Shown piece after piece: positions 33,483 to 41,507 of a stretch of 64,000 bases of DNA (position 1 is the first letter of the stretch; the number at the start of each line of letters is the position of its first letter). The notes beneath the pieces were generated by a model. The model was not told the DNA's origin and made no database searches. It saw nothing but the letters and a program-made list of their open reading frames with translations. The position numbers and the translations under genes were made by a program. Source of the DNA: Alphaproteobacteria bacterium (GTDB taxonomy: Bacteria > Pseudomonadota > Alphaproteobacteria > Thalassobaculales > Thalassobaculaceae); assembly GCA_024742275.1 (NCBI GenBank), contig JANSYS010000008.1, positions 62,001 to 126,000 on the forward strand. The letters are read 5' to 3'.

Positions 33483-34123
33483 CGGACCGCCTCCGGGCGC
33501 TCTCCACCGGCCACCAGGGCGCCAAGACCGATCAGAATCAGCCCCGACACACGGTCCTGCCAACGGGCGATCCAAGGGCTCGCGGACAGCTTGCGGGCGA
33601 CGACCCCGGCGGAGAACGCGACCAGCACGTCGCACGGTATGGCGGTCACCACGACGATCAGGCCGAGGATCAGGCTCTGCACCGCAACCGAGCCCGCCGA
33701 CGGATCGACGAACTGCGGAAGCAGCGCGAGAAAGAACAAGGCGGTCTTGGGATTCAGCAGTTCGACCAGGATGCTCTCGCGGTAGATGTGACGCATCGGC
33801 TTCGCGGGAGCCTGTTCCACCCTGCCGAGGCCCGAACCGGCCGAGACCAGATGCTGGAGACCCAGCCAGACCAGGTAGGCTGCGCCGACCCATTTCAGAA
33901 CGACGAACGCCTCCGCCGAGGCCAGTACGATGGCGGACAGACCGAAAGCCGCCGCCGCCACGTGGCCGAGCGCACCCGTGAAGAGCCCGGCGGCCGCCAC
34001 CAGCCCGGCGCGCGGTCCCTGGCTCATGCTGCGGGCCATGACGTAGAGGTTCGAGGGTCCAGGCGACAGATTCAGGACCACCGCGGCGACGGTGAAGACG
34101 ACGAGGGTATCGAGCGACGGCAT
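33479..34123 (-). CDS. LysE/RhtB-family amino-acid exporter
   Basis: The 214-aa membrane protein has about six hydrophobic segments and the LysE motif LNLSPGPSNLYVMARSMSQG at about residues 17-36. The family exports amino acids or homoserine lactones. It lies inside the dehydrogenase operon, 5 bp after the beta-subunit gene and overlapping the 2Fe-2S gene by 4 bp, so it probably handles the substrate or product of that enzyme. The ATG at 34123 is chosen because the hydrophobic N-terminus starts there. Confidence 0.9.
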   Translation of the reverse strand: MPSLDTLVVFTVAAVVLNLSPGPSNLYVMARSMSQGPRAGLVAAAGLFTGALGHVAAAAFGLSAIVLASAEAFVVLKWVGAAYLVWLGLQHLVSAGSGLGRVEQAPAKPMRHIYRESILVELLNPKTALFFLALLPQFVDPSAGSVAVQSLILGLIVVVTAIPCDVLVAFSAGVVARKLSASPWIARWQDRVSGLILIGLGALVAGGERPEAVR

Positions 34124-34128
34124 GTCCG

Positions 34129-35232
34129 CTATCCTCGCGCGGTGAAACGTCGGGAATGAAAGGGCGCGAAGCGATCCGCCAGGCTGCCGTCCAGGATCGT
34201 CGGCGCCAGATCCAGGGCGTGGGCCGCCGCCAAGGTGACACCGCTGTGGCAGGTCACCACGAAGGCGCCCGGACAGGTCTCGCTCTCCGCGTAGATCGGG
34301 AATCCGTCCGGCGACATGATCCGCAGCGCCGCCCAAGTCCGGACGATCCGCGCCTGACCCAGTGCCGGCACCATCCGCCGCGCCCGTGCCGCAAGCCGCG
34401 CCGAGGTCTCGATATCAAGCTCCGTGCTGTAGCCGACCTGCGCGTGGCTCGCCCCGACCATGACCGATCCCTCCTCGGTCTGTCGCAGCCTAGCCATGGG
34501 ATGGTTGAACAGTTTCGGCATCCTCTGGGTTACCAGGATCTGCCCGTGATCGGGCGCGGTCGGCACATCGAGCCCGACCATTGGCCCCAGCCGGCCGTTG
34601 CCGAGCCCGGCCGCCAGGACGACCTTGTCCGCTTCCACCGGTCCCCGTGCCGTCTCCAGAATGAAGCCCTCCGCGGTATGGCGGACGCTTTCCACCTTGT
34701 GATCGAGCCGATGATCGACGCCGTGCCGCGCCATCCCGGCGTGCAGGCCGCGCAGCAGGTAGAGCGGGCTGACATGGCCATCATGCGGACAGAAGCTCGC
34801 GCCGGCGATCTCCGGACTCAATGCCGGCTCCAACTCCCGGGCCTCGGCGGCCGAGATCATGCGAACATCGTTGGCGCCGACGCCGGGCTGGTTATGCATC
34901 CGCTTGAGGGACAGCTCTGCTTCGGCGTACTCCGCCTCGTCGATACAAGCTTCGATGCCGCCCGGCTGGCGCAGGCCCACATCCACGCCCTCCTCTTCGG
35001 AAATGGCGGCGGCGAGTTCCGGCCAGAGCTGGGCGCTCCGCCGGGTCCAGCCCGCATAGTCGTGCATGCCGTCGCCCTTGCCCTGAACCCAGACCAGGCC
35101 GAAATTGCCGCGGCTCGCCCGAAACGCATCGTCACCCTCGTCCAGGACCGTCACTGTCGCGCCGGCACGGGCAAGTCCCCAGGCGACGGCGGCCCCGACC
35201 AGTCCCCCACCGATGACGGCGACGTCGCTCAT
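34129..35232 (-). CDS. FAD-dependent D-amino-acid-oxidase-like beta subunit (OoxB/HcnC-like)
   Basis: The 367-aa DAO-family flavoprotein starts with the FAD motif VAVIGGGLVGAAVAWGLA, followed by RASRGNFGLVWVQGKG, and has a C-terminal DGFPIYAE...AFVVTCHSGVTLA segment. It is the catalytic subunit that oxidises the amine C-N bond of an amino acid or opine. It is the first of the three subunit genes, 38 bp after the ArsC-like gene, and is followed by the LysE exporter. Confidence 0.87.
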   Translation of the reverse strand: MSDVAVIGGGLVGAAVAWGLARAGATVTVLDEGDDAFRASRGNFGLVWVQGKGDGMHDYAGWTRRSAQLWPELAAAISEEEGVDVGLRQPGGIEACIDEAEYAEAELSLKRMHNQPGVGANDVRMISAAEARELEPALSPEIAGASFCPHDGHVSPLYLLRGLHAGMARHGVDHRLDHKVESVRHTAEGFILETARGPVEADKVVLAAGLGNGRLGPMVGLDVPTAPDHGQILVTQRMPKLFNHPMARLRQTEEGSVMVGASHAQVGYSTELDIETSARLAARARRMVPALGQARIVRTWAALRIMSPDGFPIYAESETCPGAFVVTCHSGVTLAAAHALDLAPTILDGSLADRFAPFHSRRFTARG

Positions 35233-35270
35233 GCCGATGCCTTCATCGTCGGGTCCTCGTCATCCCGCCC

Positions 35271-35627
35271 TCATAGCCGCTCTTCGAGCGCGTCCTGTTG
35301 CTTCTTGGCGAAGCCGACGATCACCTCGCCACCGTTCATTTCGAAGACCGGGCGCTTGATCAAGGCGGGGTTGGCCAGCAGCAGGGCAACGGCACTGTCG
35401 TCGCTCTCGGCCGCGGCTTGCGTTTCCGGCGGCAGGCCGCGCCAAGTGGTCCCGCGCCGATTGATCAGGACATCGCCGCCGATAGCGGCAAGCCAGCCGC
35501 CGACCTGCTCTGCTGCAAGTCCGTCGGCCCGAACGTCCTTGAAGGCGAAGGTCGCTCCCTTTCCCTCGAGCCAGGCCCGCGCTTTTTTGCAGGTATCGCA
35601 GTTCTTCAGACCCCAGACGGTGATCAC
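35271..35627 (-). CDS. ArsC/Spx-family thioredoxin-fold protein (YffB-like)
   Basis: The 118-aa protein has the CxxC motif Cys10-Cys13 (KNCDTCKKA) at the end of the first strand and the ArsC-family tail NPALIKRPVFEMNGGEVIVGF. Most ArsC-like proteins of this short Spx/YffB type are glutathione-linked reductases, not proven arsenate reductases. A GTG at 35627 overlaps the M14 gene stop as GTGA, and GGGGGAG lies just upstream, so the GTG is chosen over more distant starts. Confidence 0.85.
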   Translation of the reverse strand: MITVWGLKNCDTCKKARAWLEGKGATFAFKDVRADGLAAEQVGGWLAAIGGDVLINRRGTTWRGLPPETQAAAESDDSAVALLLANPALIKRPVFEMNGGEVIVGFAKKQQDALEERL

Positions 35628-36754
35628 AGTCCACTCCCCCAGTCGTCTACCATAACCAGCATTGCTTCCAGGCAGTGTCCGGCGAGGTGCTTGCACCGAT
35701 CTGGCGACCAACCGATTTCGGGCATCGGGTTGTTCGCCGTGTCTTTGAACGGCATCTCCAGCGTCATCGCCGGACAGCGGAAAGTATTGGCGATGTGTCC
35801 GGTCGACGTCGTCAGGTTGCCTTTGCCGGGAGAGGCCTTCGGATAGCCGTGCTTGGTCTGGAAGTCCGGTGTCAGGCGAGACAGCTCGCCGCGGAACCGG
35901 TCGAGTGGAGCCAGGTGCGCCTCGGTCAGGTCAGGGACACCCTCGTATCCGGCGATGAAATTGTAAGGCAATCCCTCGTCGCCATGGGCATCCAGGCACA
36001 TGGCGACACCGGTCTCCTCCATCCGGCGGATGACGTGGAAGACCTCCGGGCTCTTCTCCAGGCTCGGCTCCCTCCACTCTCGGTTCAGGTTGGTTCCGGC
36101 CGCGTTCGTCCGCAGGTTGCCGCGGAACACACCGTCCGGGTTCATGTTCGGGACGAGGCGGATTGTCGCCGCCGAGAGCAGCGCGCGAGCGACCGGGTCC
36201 TGGGCGTCGCAGAGCTTCTCGACCAGCCCTTCGGCGAACCATCCCGCCATGCTCTCGCCGGGATGTTGGCGGGCGATGATCCACAACGGCTTTTCGCCGG
36301 ACCCGAAGGTCAGCAGATCCAGGTCGCGGCCCTCCAGGGTCGCGCCGAGCCGCTCGGCCGTCGCCGCCCCGCTCGCTTGAGCGAACGCGACGAGATCGTC
36401 GTGCTGCTCCAGCGTGTACGGCGCGAAATACGCGAACCAAGACAGGTCGCTCTCCGGGGTATGGCGGATGATGAGCTTTCCGTCCTGGTAATCCGTCTCG
36501 GTGCGCCACCAGGACGTCCGGTCCTCGGAGACAACGGCGCGGTAGTCCTGCCAACCCTTCGGATAGCTTGAGGCCCCGGCGTTCTCGATCGTCATGGTGA
36601 GCGGGACGCCCCGCGCACCGGACACCCGGAAGAAGAACCACTGAAAGAAGTCGGAATTGCCGTCCTTGCGGATGCTCAGCCGGACATCGTTCGGACTGCG
36701 CACGTCGACGACCTCGATATTGCCGCCGTCGAACTGGCTCGAGATATGGATCAC
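35624..36754 (-). CDS. M14-family zinc carboxypeptidase (cytosolic carboxypeptidase-like)
   Basis: The 376-aa enzyme has an N-terminal beta domain (1-115), as in the cytosolic carboxypeptidase group, and an M14 catalytic domain with zinc ligands His164, Glu167 (RQHPGES) and His257 (DAHGDE), the NMNPDG motif at about 203-208 and catalytic Glu333 (TLEMPFKD). It would remove C-terminal residues from peptides or proteins. Starts at a GTG (36754-36752) with AGGAGAG upstream. The catalytic set appears complete. Confidence 0.88.
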   Translation of the reverse strand: MIHISSQFDGGNIEVVDVRSPNDVRLSIRKDGNSDFFQWFFFRVSGARGVPLTMTIENAGASSYPKGWQDYRAVVSEDRTSWWRTETDYQDGKLIIRHTPESDLSWFAYFAPYTLEQHDDLVAFAQASGAATAERLGATLEGRDLDLLTFGSGEKPLWIIARQHPGESMAGWFAEGLVEKLCDAQDPVARALLSAATIRLVPNMNPDGVFRGNLRTNAAGTNLNREWREPSLEKSPEVFHVIRRMEETGVAMCLDAHGDEGLPYNFIAGYEGVPDLTEAHLAPLDRFRGELSRLTPDFQTKHGYPKASPGKGNLTTSTGHIANTFRCPAMTLEMPFKDTANNPMPEIGWSPDRCKHLAGHCLEAMLVMVDDWGSGL

Positions 36755-36845
36755 GGTCTCTCCTGGGCGCCGGTTGGCAGGAGACCCTAATCCGCGGGTA
36801 CGGCGATGAAAAGACCGGGCGAGACGACGCCTTTCCCCGCCGCCG

Positions 36846-37736
36846 CTATTCGGCTGCCGTCCCCACTTTTGGGTCGAAGGCGAAGTAACGGTTCTTCAGC
36901 GCAGTCTGGTTCTCGTAGATCGACCCCTCGCGCTTCGCCTTGGGATAGGGTAGCCGGATCGGGCAGTCGACCACCCGCGGCGTCAGCGTCGACGTGCCGG
37001 CAATCATCCGGCTCTCGTTCTCCTCCCAGGAAGCCGGCAGGCCGCGCAGATCCCAGGCGTCGGCGGCGGCGATCTGGTAGAGCAGGAGCTGGCGGTCTCG
37101 GCCGGAGGTGTTCTGGGCCGAGCCGTGGACCGCGCGCACATGGTGGAAGGTGCAGGAGCCGGCCTTGCCGGTCAGGGCCACCGCCTTGGAGAAGTCGAGA
37201 TCACACGCGTCCGGGTCCATGGCCCCGGCGAAATGGCCGTCCACATGATGATCGTAGGTCGGGCCCTGGTGGCTGCCGGGCATGACCATCAGCGGTCCGT
37301 TCTCCTCGGACGTGTCGTCCAGCAGGACGCCGACCGCCAGCACATCATCGTTGGTATGAGGATAGAAAGCCCAGTCCTGATGCCACTCCACCGGCGAACC
37401 GTACTCCGCCGCCTTGATGTTGATTTTGCCACCGTGGAGCCGGAGGTTCGGAGAGACGATCTTCGACAACACCGAAATCAGATTCGGATGCTCGACCATG
37501 TCGCGGAAGACGGCATCCGCCTCGAACGGCTTCTTGATACGACGGACGCGTGGAGATTCGGGGGTATGACCCGGTTCGAGGTCGTAGATCGGGTCGTGAT
37601 CGGTGAGTCCGCGCGCCTTCTCGATCAGACCGGCAAGCGCGTCGCGCATCGCCTGCACCTCTTCCGGCGCATAGACGTTCTCGACGACGAGGTACCCGTT
37701 CTCGCGATAGAATGCGGCATCCGCTTCGCTGATCAT
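36846..37736 (-). CDS. Phytanoyl-CoA dioxygenase (PhyH) family Fe(II)/2-oxoglutarate oxygenase
   Basis: The 296-aa protein has iron ligands His119 and Asp121 (EWHQDWAFYPH) and His204 (RAVHGSAQNTS), with an Arg at 213 or 215 for 2-oxoglutarate. The family hydroxylates small molecules from phytanoyl-CoA to ectoine; ectoine synthesis genes are not present here. GGAGGAAAC precedes the ATG. It lies 91 bp upstream of the M14 gene in the same run. Confidence 0.85.
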   Translation of the reverse strand: MISEADAAFYRENGYLVVENVYAPEEVQAMRDALAGLIEKARGLTDHDPIYDLEPGHTPESPRVRRIKKPFEADAVFRDMVEHPNLISVLSKIVSPNLRLHGGKINIKAAEYGSPVEWHQDWAFYPHTNDDVLAVGVLLDDTSEENGPLMVMPGSHQGPTYDHHVDGHFAGAMDPDACDLDFSKAVALTGKAGSCTFHHVRAVHGSAQNTSGRDRQLLLYQIAAADAWDLRGLPASWEENESRMIAGTSTLTPRVVDCPIRLPYPKAKREGSIYENQTALKNRYFAFDPKVGTAAE

Positions 37737-37775
37737 CCCGTTTCCTCCAGGCAGTATCGGCTCTCCGGCTGTTGC

Positions 37776-39191
37776 CTAGATTTCACCCTGCGCCGCATGG
37801 GCCGTCCAGACCCGAAGTTCGGCCCCCATGAACGGGCGGTCCTGCGGCCCCAAGGCGGAGTGGCCGACCGTCCATGCGGAGACCGGCTGCCCACGTTCGA
37901 TGCCCTGGGCGGAGGCACCGTGCAACGACGACCACGGAGTCTCGTCGTTCCAGCGCCAGAGCAAGCCTCCGGGGCCCATCGCTCCGTGAGCGGCGACCTG
38001 AATGTCGAAGGCGGCACCCGGTGGTAGGGACGGACCGAACCAAGTATGCGGACTGCGTCCCGGAGCCGAGCCGAGCATGACGACCAGCCGCTGGTCCGGA
38101 CCGGCCAGTCCGATCCATACCGACGGCATGGCCGAGCCGGCACCCGAGCCTTCGACAAGGGTCTGAGCCGCCCCCCCGCCGGCCGGGGTGCGACCGCTGA
38201 ACCGCCAGGCTCTGAGCGAGGCGTCCAGCGGCCCGGTGGCGACCCGCGTTTCGGTTTCCGTTTCTGACGACATCCGCCGCCATCCACGAGCCGCCGGCAG
38301 AATGGGCGGCCAGGAGAGTGCTTCGCGGACCGCGCCCCCGTCGTCGATGACCCGAATCCGGAACTCGTCCGCGTCGAGCGCCGCCTGCACCGCATGCAGG
38401 TACTCGACGCCTTCGGGCATGCGGTGAGCCGTGCCGGCGCCCGCACTTGTCACCTGCAGCACCCCGTCATGGACTTGTACGTCGAAGGCCAGAATGTGGC
38501 TGCAAAGATACGCCAGCACGTTGTGCCTGACGAGGACGCGCCAGAACTCCTCCGCATGCGGAGGACCGATCTCCCGCTGAAACGGGCCCTGGAAACCGTT
38601 TACGGGGAAGACCGGATGGTGGCCCACCACCAGCTTGTAGCGCGCATCCACATGCGCCCGCAGAATCGAGTCCAGCCACTCGGTCTCCACGTGACCCTCG
38701 CCTCCGAGTCCCGACCAAAGCGTGTGGACGAAGACCATAAGCAGGTCGCCGCGCCGCACGAAGTAGGTCAGTCCCTCCTGACCCGGCGGCCCGTTTCGCG
38801 GCAGATGGCCCATCACCTCTGCGAAGACCCGTTCGCTCATCGGATCGTAGGCCGTGTGGTTGGCGGTGGTGTGGAAGATCGGAATTCGCGCCCGGTCCAG
38901 CCACGCCATCTCGACCTCGAACCAGTGCCGCCACTGGGCGCGCAATTCCGCCTCGTCTCGGGTCAGGCCGATGATCTCGTCGCCGGGAAAGACGATGAAC
39001 TCGGGCGCCGGGTCGAACCGGCTCACCACGGCATTGACCCGGGCGAAGGTCGCCTCGTGCCGCCCGCCCGGCTCACCGGCGCAGGCATCGCCGTATATCA
39101 CGAACCGGTGTCCCTCTCCCCGCGCACCGAGCGCCGGGATCCGCGCTCCGTCGGCCCGGCCTGTGTCCGGCACAGGACCGGATGCGATCAT
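37776..39191 (-). CDS. Degenerate metallophosphoesterase with C-terminal beta domain
   Basis: The 471-aa protein has a calcineurin-like phosphoesterase region (about 25-265) with GDEI, NHT and GHHP motifs in order, but the first motif reads GDACAG instead of GDxH and the last reads CSHILAF instead of GHxH, so two metal ligands may be missing. A second region (about 310-465) looks beta-rich, as in a lectin-like sandwich. No signal peptide. Its ATG overlaps the stop of the small membrane protein gene (ATGA). Catalysis is uncertain. Confidence 0.7.
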   Translation of the reverse strand: MIASGPVPDTGRADGARIPALGARGEGHRFVIYGDACAGEPGGRHEATFARVNAVVSRFDPAPEFIVFPGDEIIGLTRDEAELRAQWRHWFEVEMAWLDRARIPIFHTTANHTAYDPMSERVFAEVMGHLPRNGPPGQEGLTYFVRRGDLLMVFVHTLWSGLGGEGHVETEWLDSILRAHVDARYKLVVGHHPVFPVNGFQGPFQREIGPPHAEEFWRVLVRHNVLAYLCSHILAFDVQVHDGVLQVTSAGAGTAHRMPEGVEYLHAVQAALDADEFRIRVIDDGGAVREALSWPPILPAARGWRRMSSETETETRVATGPLDASLRAWRFSGRTPAGGGAAQTLVEGSGAGSAMPSVWIGLAGPDQRLVVMLGSAPGRSPHTWFGPSLPPGAAFDIQVAAHGAMGPGGLLWRWNDETPWSSLHGASAQGIERGQPVSAWTVGHSALGPQDRPFMGAELRVWTAHAAQGEI

Positions 39192-39517
39192 TGCCGGGGG
39201 CGGTCGTCGTCGGACGTCCTCTCGGCCTCGTTGTCCGCCTCGTTCTCCAATCGTCGTTCGACGGCGAGACGGGCGGCTTTCTCAGCGTTGATACGCCGCT
39301 GGCGCTTCCACAGTTCGATCACGTACATCATGAAGCCGAAGATCACACCGGCGAAGACGTCCTGGACGATAAGGTCCTGATTCAGCGGTCGAGGCTCCTG
39401 GAAGATCCCGTTGACCTGCATGGCCATCAGAAGCCCGGCGAAGACGATGCCGTTGGCCACGCCTCGGGTGACGGGGCGTTGCCAGAAGGTGGGGGTCTCT
39501 GTCTGCTCGTCGGTCAT
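39188..39517 (-). CDS. Small membrane protein, unknown function
   Basis: The 109-aa protein has two hydrophobic segments (about 20-38 and 48-66: GVANGIVFAGLLMAMQV and DVFAGVIFGFMMYVIEL) and a charged C-terminal helix (69-109) with many Arg, Glu and Asp. GGAGCAG precedes the ATG at 39517. The stop overlaps the phosphoesterase start by 4 bp, so the two products are probably made together and may act at the membrane. Not recognised as a known family. Confidence 0.7.
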   Translation of the reverse strand: MTDEQTETPTFWQRPVTRGVANGIVFAGLLMAMQVNGIFQEPRPLNQDLIVQDVFAGVIFGFMMYVIELWKRQRRINAEKAARLAVERRLENEADNEAERTSDDDRPRQ

Positions 39518-39536
39518 TCGGCTGCTCCAGCTCAGA

Positions 39537-40445
39537 TCATCGCGCATAGACCAGTAGTACGACGATGCCCACGGCCACAAGACACATGCCGACCATCTCG
39601 CGCAGGCTCGGCCGTTCCTTGAAGACGATGATCGACACCGCGATCGCCAATACGAACTCCACCTGCCCGACCGCCTTGACGTAGGACGCCCGCTCGATGG
39701 TCATCGCGGTGAACCAGCCAGCCGAGCCGAGGGCGCTGGTAAAGCCGACGAAGACTGCCGCCTTCCACGCACGCGCGATGGCGCCGACTTCCCCCGCCCG
39801 GGTGGCGACGACGAAGGCCCCGAGGCCGACGGTCTGCAGCAGGATGACGGCGAACAGCGTCATCGACGCTGTGGTCATCACGTCCGGGTCGCCGAGCGAC
39901 AGACTGGCCTGACGCAGGAACAGCGACGCGAGCGCGAAGAACAGCCCGGAAAGCAGGCCGATCCCCGCCGCGCGATTGAAGGCCGACGCCAGCAGCGCGC
40001 CCATGCCGACACCTTGACGGGCCAGGCTGATCAGCATCACGCCGGCGCCGCTGACCAGGATCGCGATCCAGCCTGCGCCGTCGATCGCCTCGCCGAACAG
40101 GGTCGAGCCCAGGACGGCGGTCGGGATCGTCTCGGTCCGGGCGTAGGACGATCCGACGGCGAAGTTCCGAAGGCCGAACAGCATGACCAGCAGCACGGTC
40201 GCCAGGATCTGCGACACCGCCGTACCGGCGCACCAGACGAAGAACTCGAGATGAAGATCCGGCGCCGGGGTCGTGCGCTGCGCCAGGGCGTAGGCCATGT
40301 AGCCGAGCGCGAAGGGCACGCCGAACAGGAACCGCACCCAGCTCGCGCTCCAGGCGGACATGGATCCTGCCAGATGTTTCTGTCCGGCGTTCCGCGCGGT
40401 CTGCGCGAAGGCGGCGAGCGCGGCGATGATCGCCCAAACTGGCAT
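39537..40445 (-). CDS. EamA/DMT-superfamily transporter
   Basis: The 302-aa protein has ten predicted helices in two five-helix EamA halves (1-145 and 150-302), including YVKAVGQVEFVLAIAVSIIVFKERPS in the second half, a typical EamA segment. Such proteins export metabolites or amino acids. GGAGGAACC precedes the ATG. It is the first gene of a ten-gene run on the minus strand (40445 to 31792) in which every gap is below 100 bp. Confidence 0.88.
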   Translation of the reverse strand: MPVWAIIAALAAFAQTARNAGQKHLAGSMSAWSASWVRFLFGVPFALGYMAYALAQRTTPAPDLHLEFFVWCAGTAVSQILATVLLVMLFGLRNFAVGSSYARTETIPTAVLGSTLFGEAIDGAGWIAILVSGAGVMLISLARQGVGMGALLASAFNRAAGIGLLSGLFFALASLFLRQASLSLGDPDVMTTASMTLFAVILLQTVGLGAFVVATRAGEVGAIARAWKAAVFVGFTSALGSAGWFTAMTIERASYVKAVGQVEFVLAIAVSIIVFKERPSLREMVGMCLVAVGIVVLLVYAR

Positions 40446-40540
40446 GATCGGTTCCTCCCACCCGCGAGCCTAACGGCGTGGCCGGAAAGGGTAAGTCGCC
40501 AAATGAGCTGTATCGGTTTGCGGTTAAAGCGGAAGGGCCT

Positions 40541-41362
40541 TCAGGAGAACAGGCCCAACAGGGCCTGAGGCTGCTGGCTGGCGATCCCGAGGGTCTGGAC
40601 GGAGAGCTCCTGCCGCACCTGAACCGCTGTCAGTAGAGCGGCACTACGCCCCATATCGGCGTCGACGATGTTGCCGAGCCCTTCCTCGGTCGCGTCCATC
40701 AGGGCCTCGTTGAAGACGATCTGCGATTCGATCACCCGCGCCGAGGCCCCCAGGCCGCCCAGCGCCTCGCCCACGGTCTGCAACGCCTCGACCACATATC
40801 GGTCGGCCGCCTCGGCATTGGCGAGGGTGCGGAGGTTGGCGTCCGCGCTTCCGAACTGCAGATTGACGGCCCGAAGCCGATAGTTGCCGACGGTGAGGGT
40901 GCCCCCCTCGATGTTGCTCAGCACCGTCAACGGGCTCGACGCGAGATCAATCAGGTTCTTGCCGTTGAACACCGCGTCGGACACAAGACTGTCGAATTGA
41001 TCGCGGAGTTGGATGAAGTCGTCCGCAATGATCGTTCTCTGCTGATCGGTGAGACCTGCGTTGCGACCCGCGACCGATTTCGCCCGCATGTCCGTCAGGA
41101 TCTCAGATACCGCGGTCGCGGCAGCGATCCCGACCTTGACGACGCCCAAGGCCGCGCGCAGCCCCTGGTTGACGGCCATATAGGCCTTGATCTCACCGCG
41201 AACGCCTTGGGCTATCGCGAAGTTCGACGCGTCGTCGACCGCACCGGTCACCCGCAGACCGGTGGAAACCTGATTTTGGATGGACTCCGCTTTCCGGTTC
41301 ACCGTGTTCAGGTTGCGCAGTGCGGTGAACACACCGGGATTGGTGATAATCGAGTTACCCAA
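40541..41362 (-). CDS. fliC: Third, divergent flagellin (orphan)
   Basis: The 273-aa flagellin has conserved D0/D1 ends (NRKAESIQNQVSTGLRVTG and EEGLGNIVDADMGRSAALLTAVQVRQELSVQTLGIASQQPQ) and ends ALLGLFS. The centre is unlike the tandem pair. It starts at a TTG (41362-41360) because an in-frame stop lies four codons upstream and no ATG is near, and the ribosome binding site is poor, so expression may be low. It lies 145 bp after the hydroxyacyl-CoA dehydrogenase gene and lacks the 16-nt leader of the other two flagellins. Far from the flagellar cluster. Confidence 0.9.
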   Translation of the reverse strand: MGNSIITNPGVFTALRNLNTVNRKAESIQNQVSTGLRVTGAVDDASNFAIAQGVRGEIKAYMAVNQGLRAALGVVKVGIAAATAVSEILTDMRAKSVAGRNAGLTDQQRTIIADDFIQLRDQFDSLVSDAVFNGKNLIDLASSPLTVLSNIEGGTLTVGNYRLRAVNLQFGSADANLRTLANAEAADRYVVEALQTVGEALGGLGASARVIESQIVFNEALMDATEEGLGNIVDADMGRSAALLTAVQVRQELSVQTLGIASQQPQALLGLFS

Positions 41363-41507
41363 GACACTGTCTCAACGGTTGCTGAACCAGCGTTGGTCAA
41401 AACGCCGTCATGCGGGAAAAGATCATGCATGAGTAGCAGAGATAAATGAGATGGCTCAATACCCTTATTTACTGTAAGGAAAATTAGGCGGCCGTGTTTC
41501 TCCCGGC

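Noticed and set aside
40500-40545. Possible terminator after flagellin 3
   Set aside because: Only a 4-bp stem overlapping the stop codon region is visible, without a T-run.
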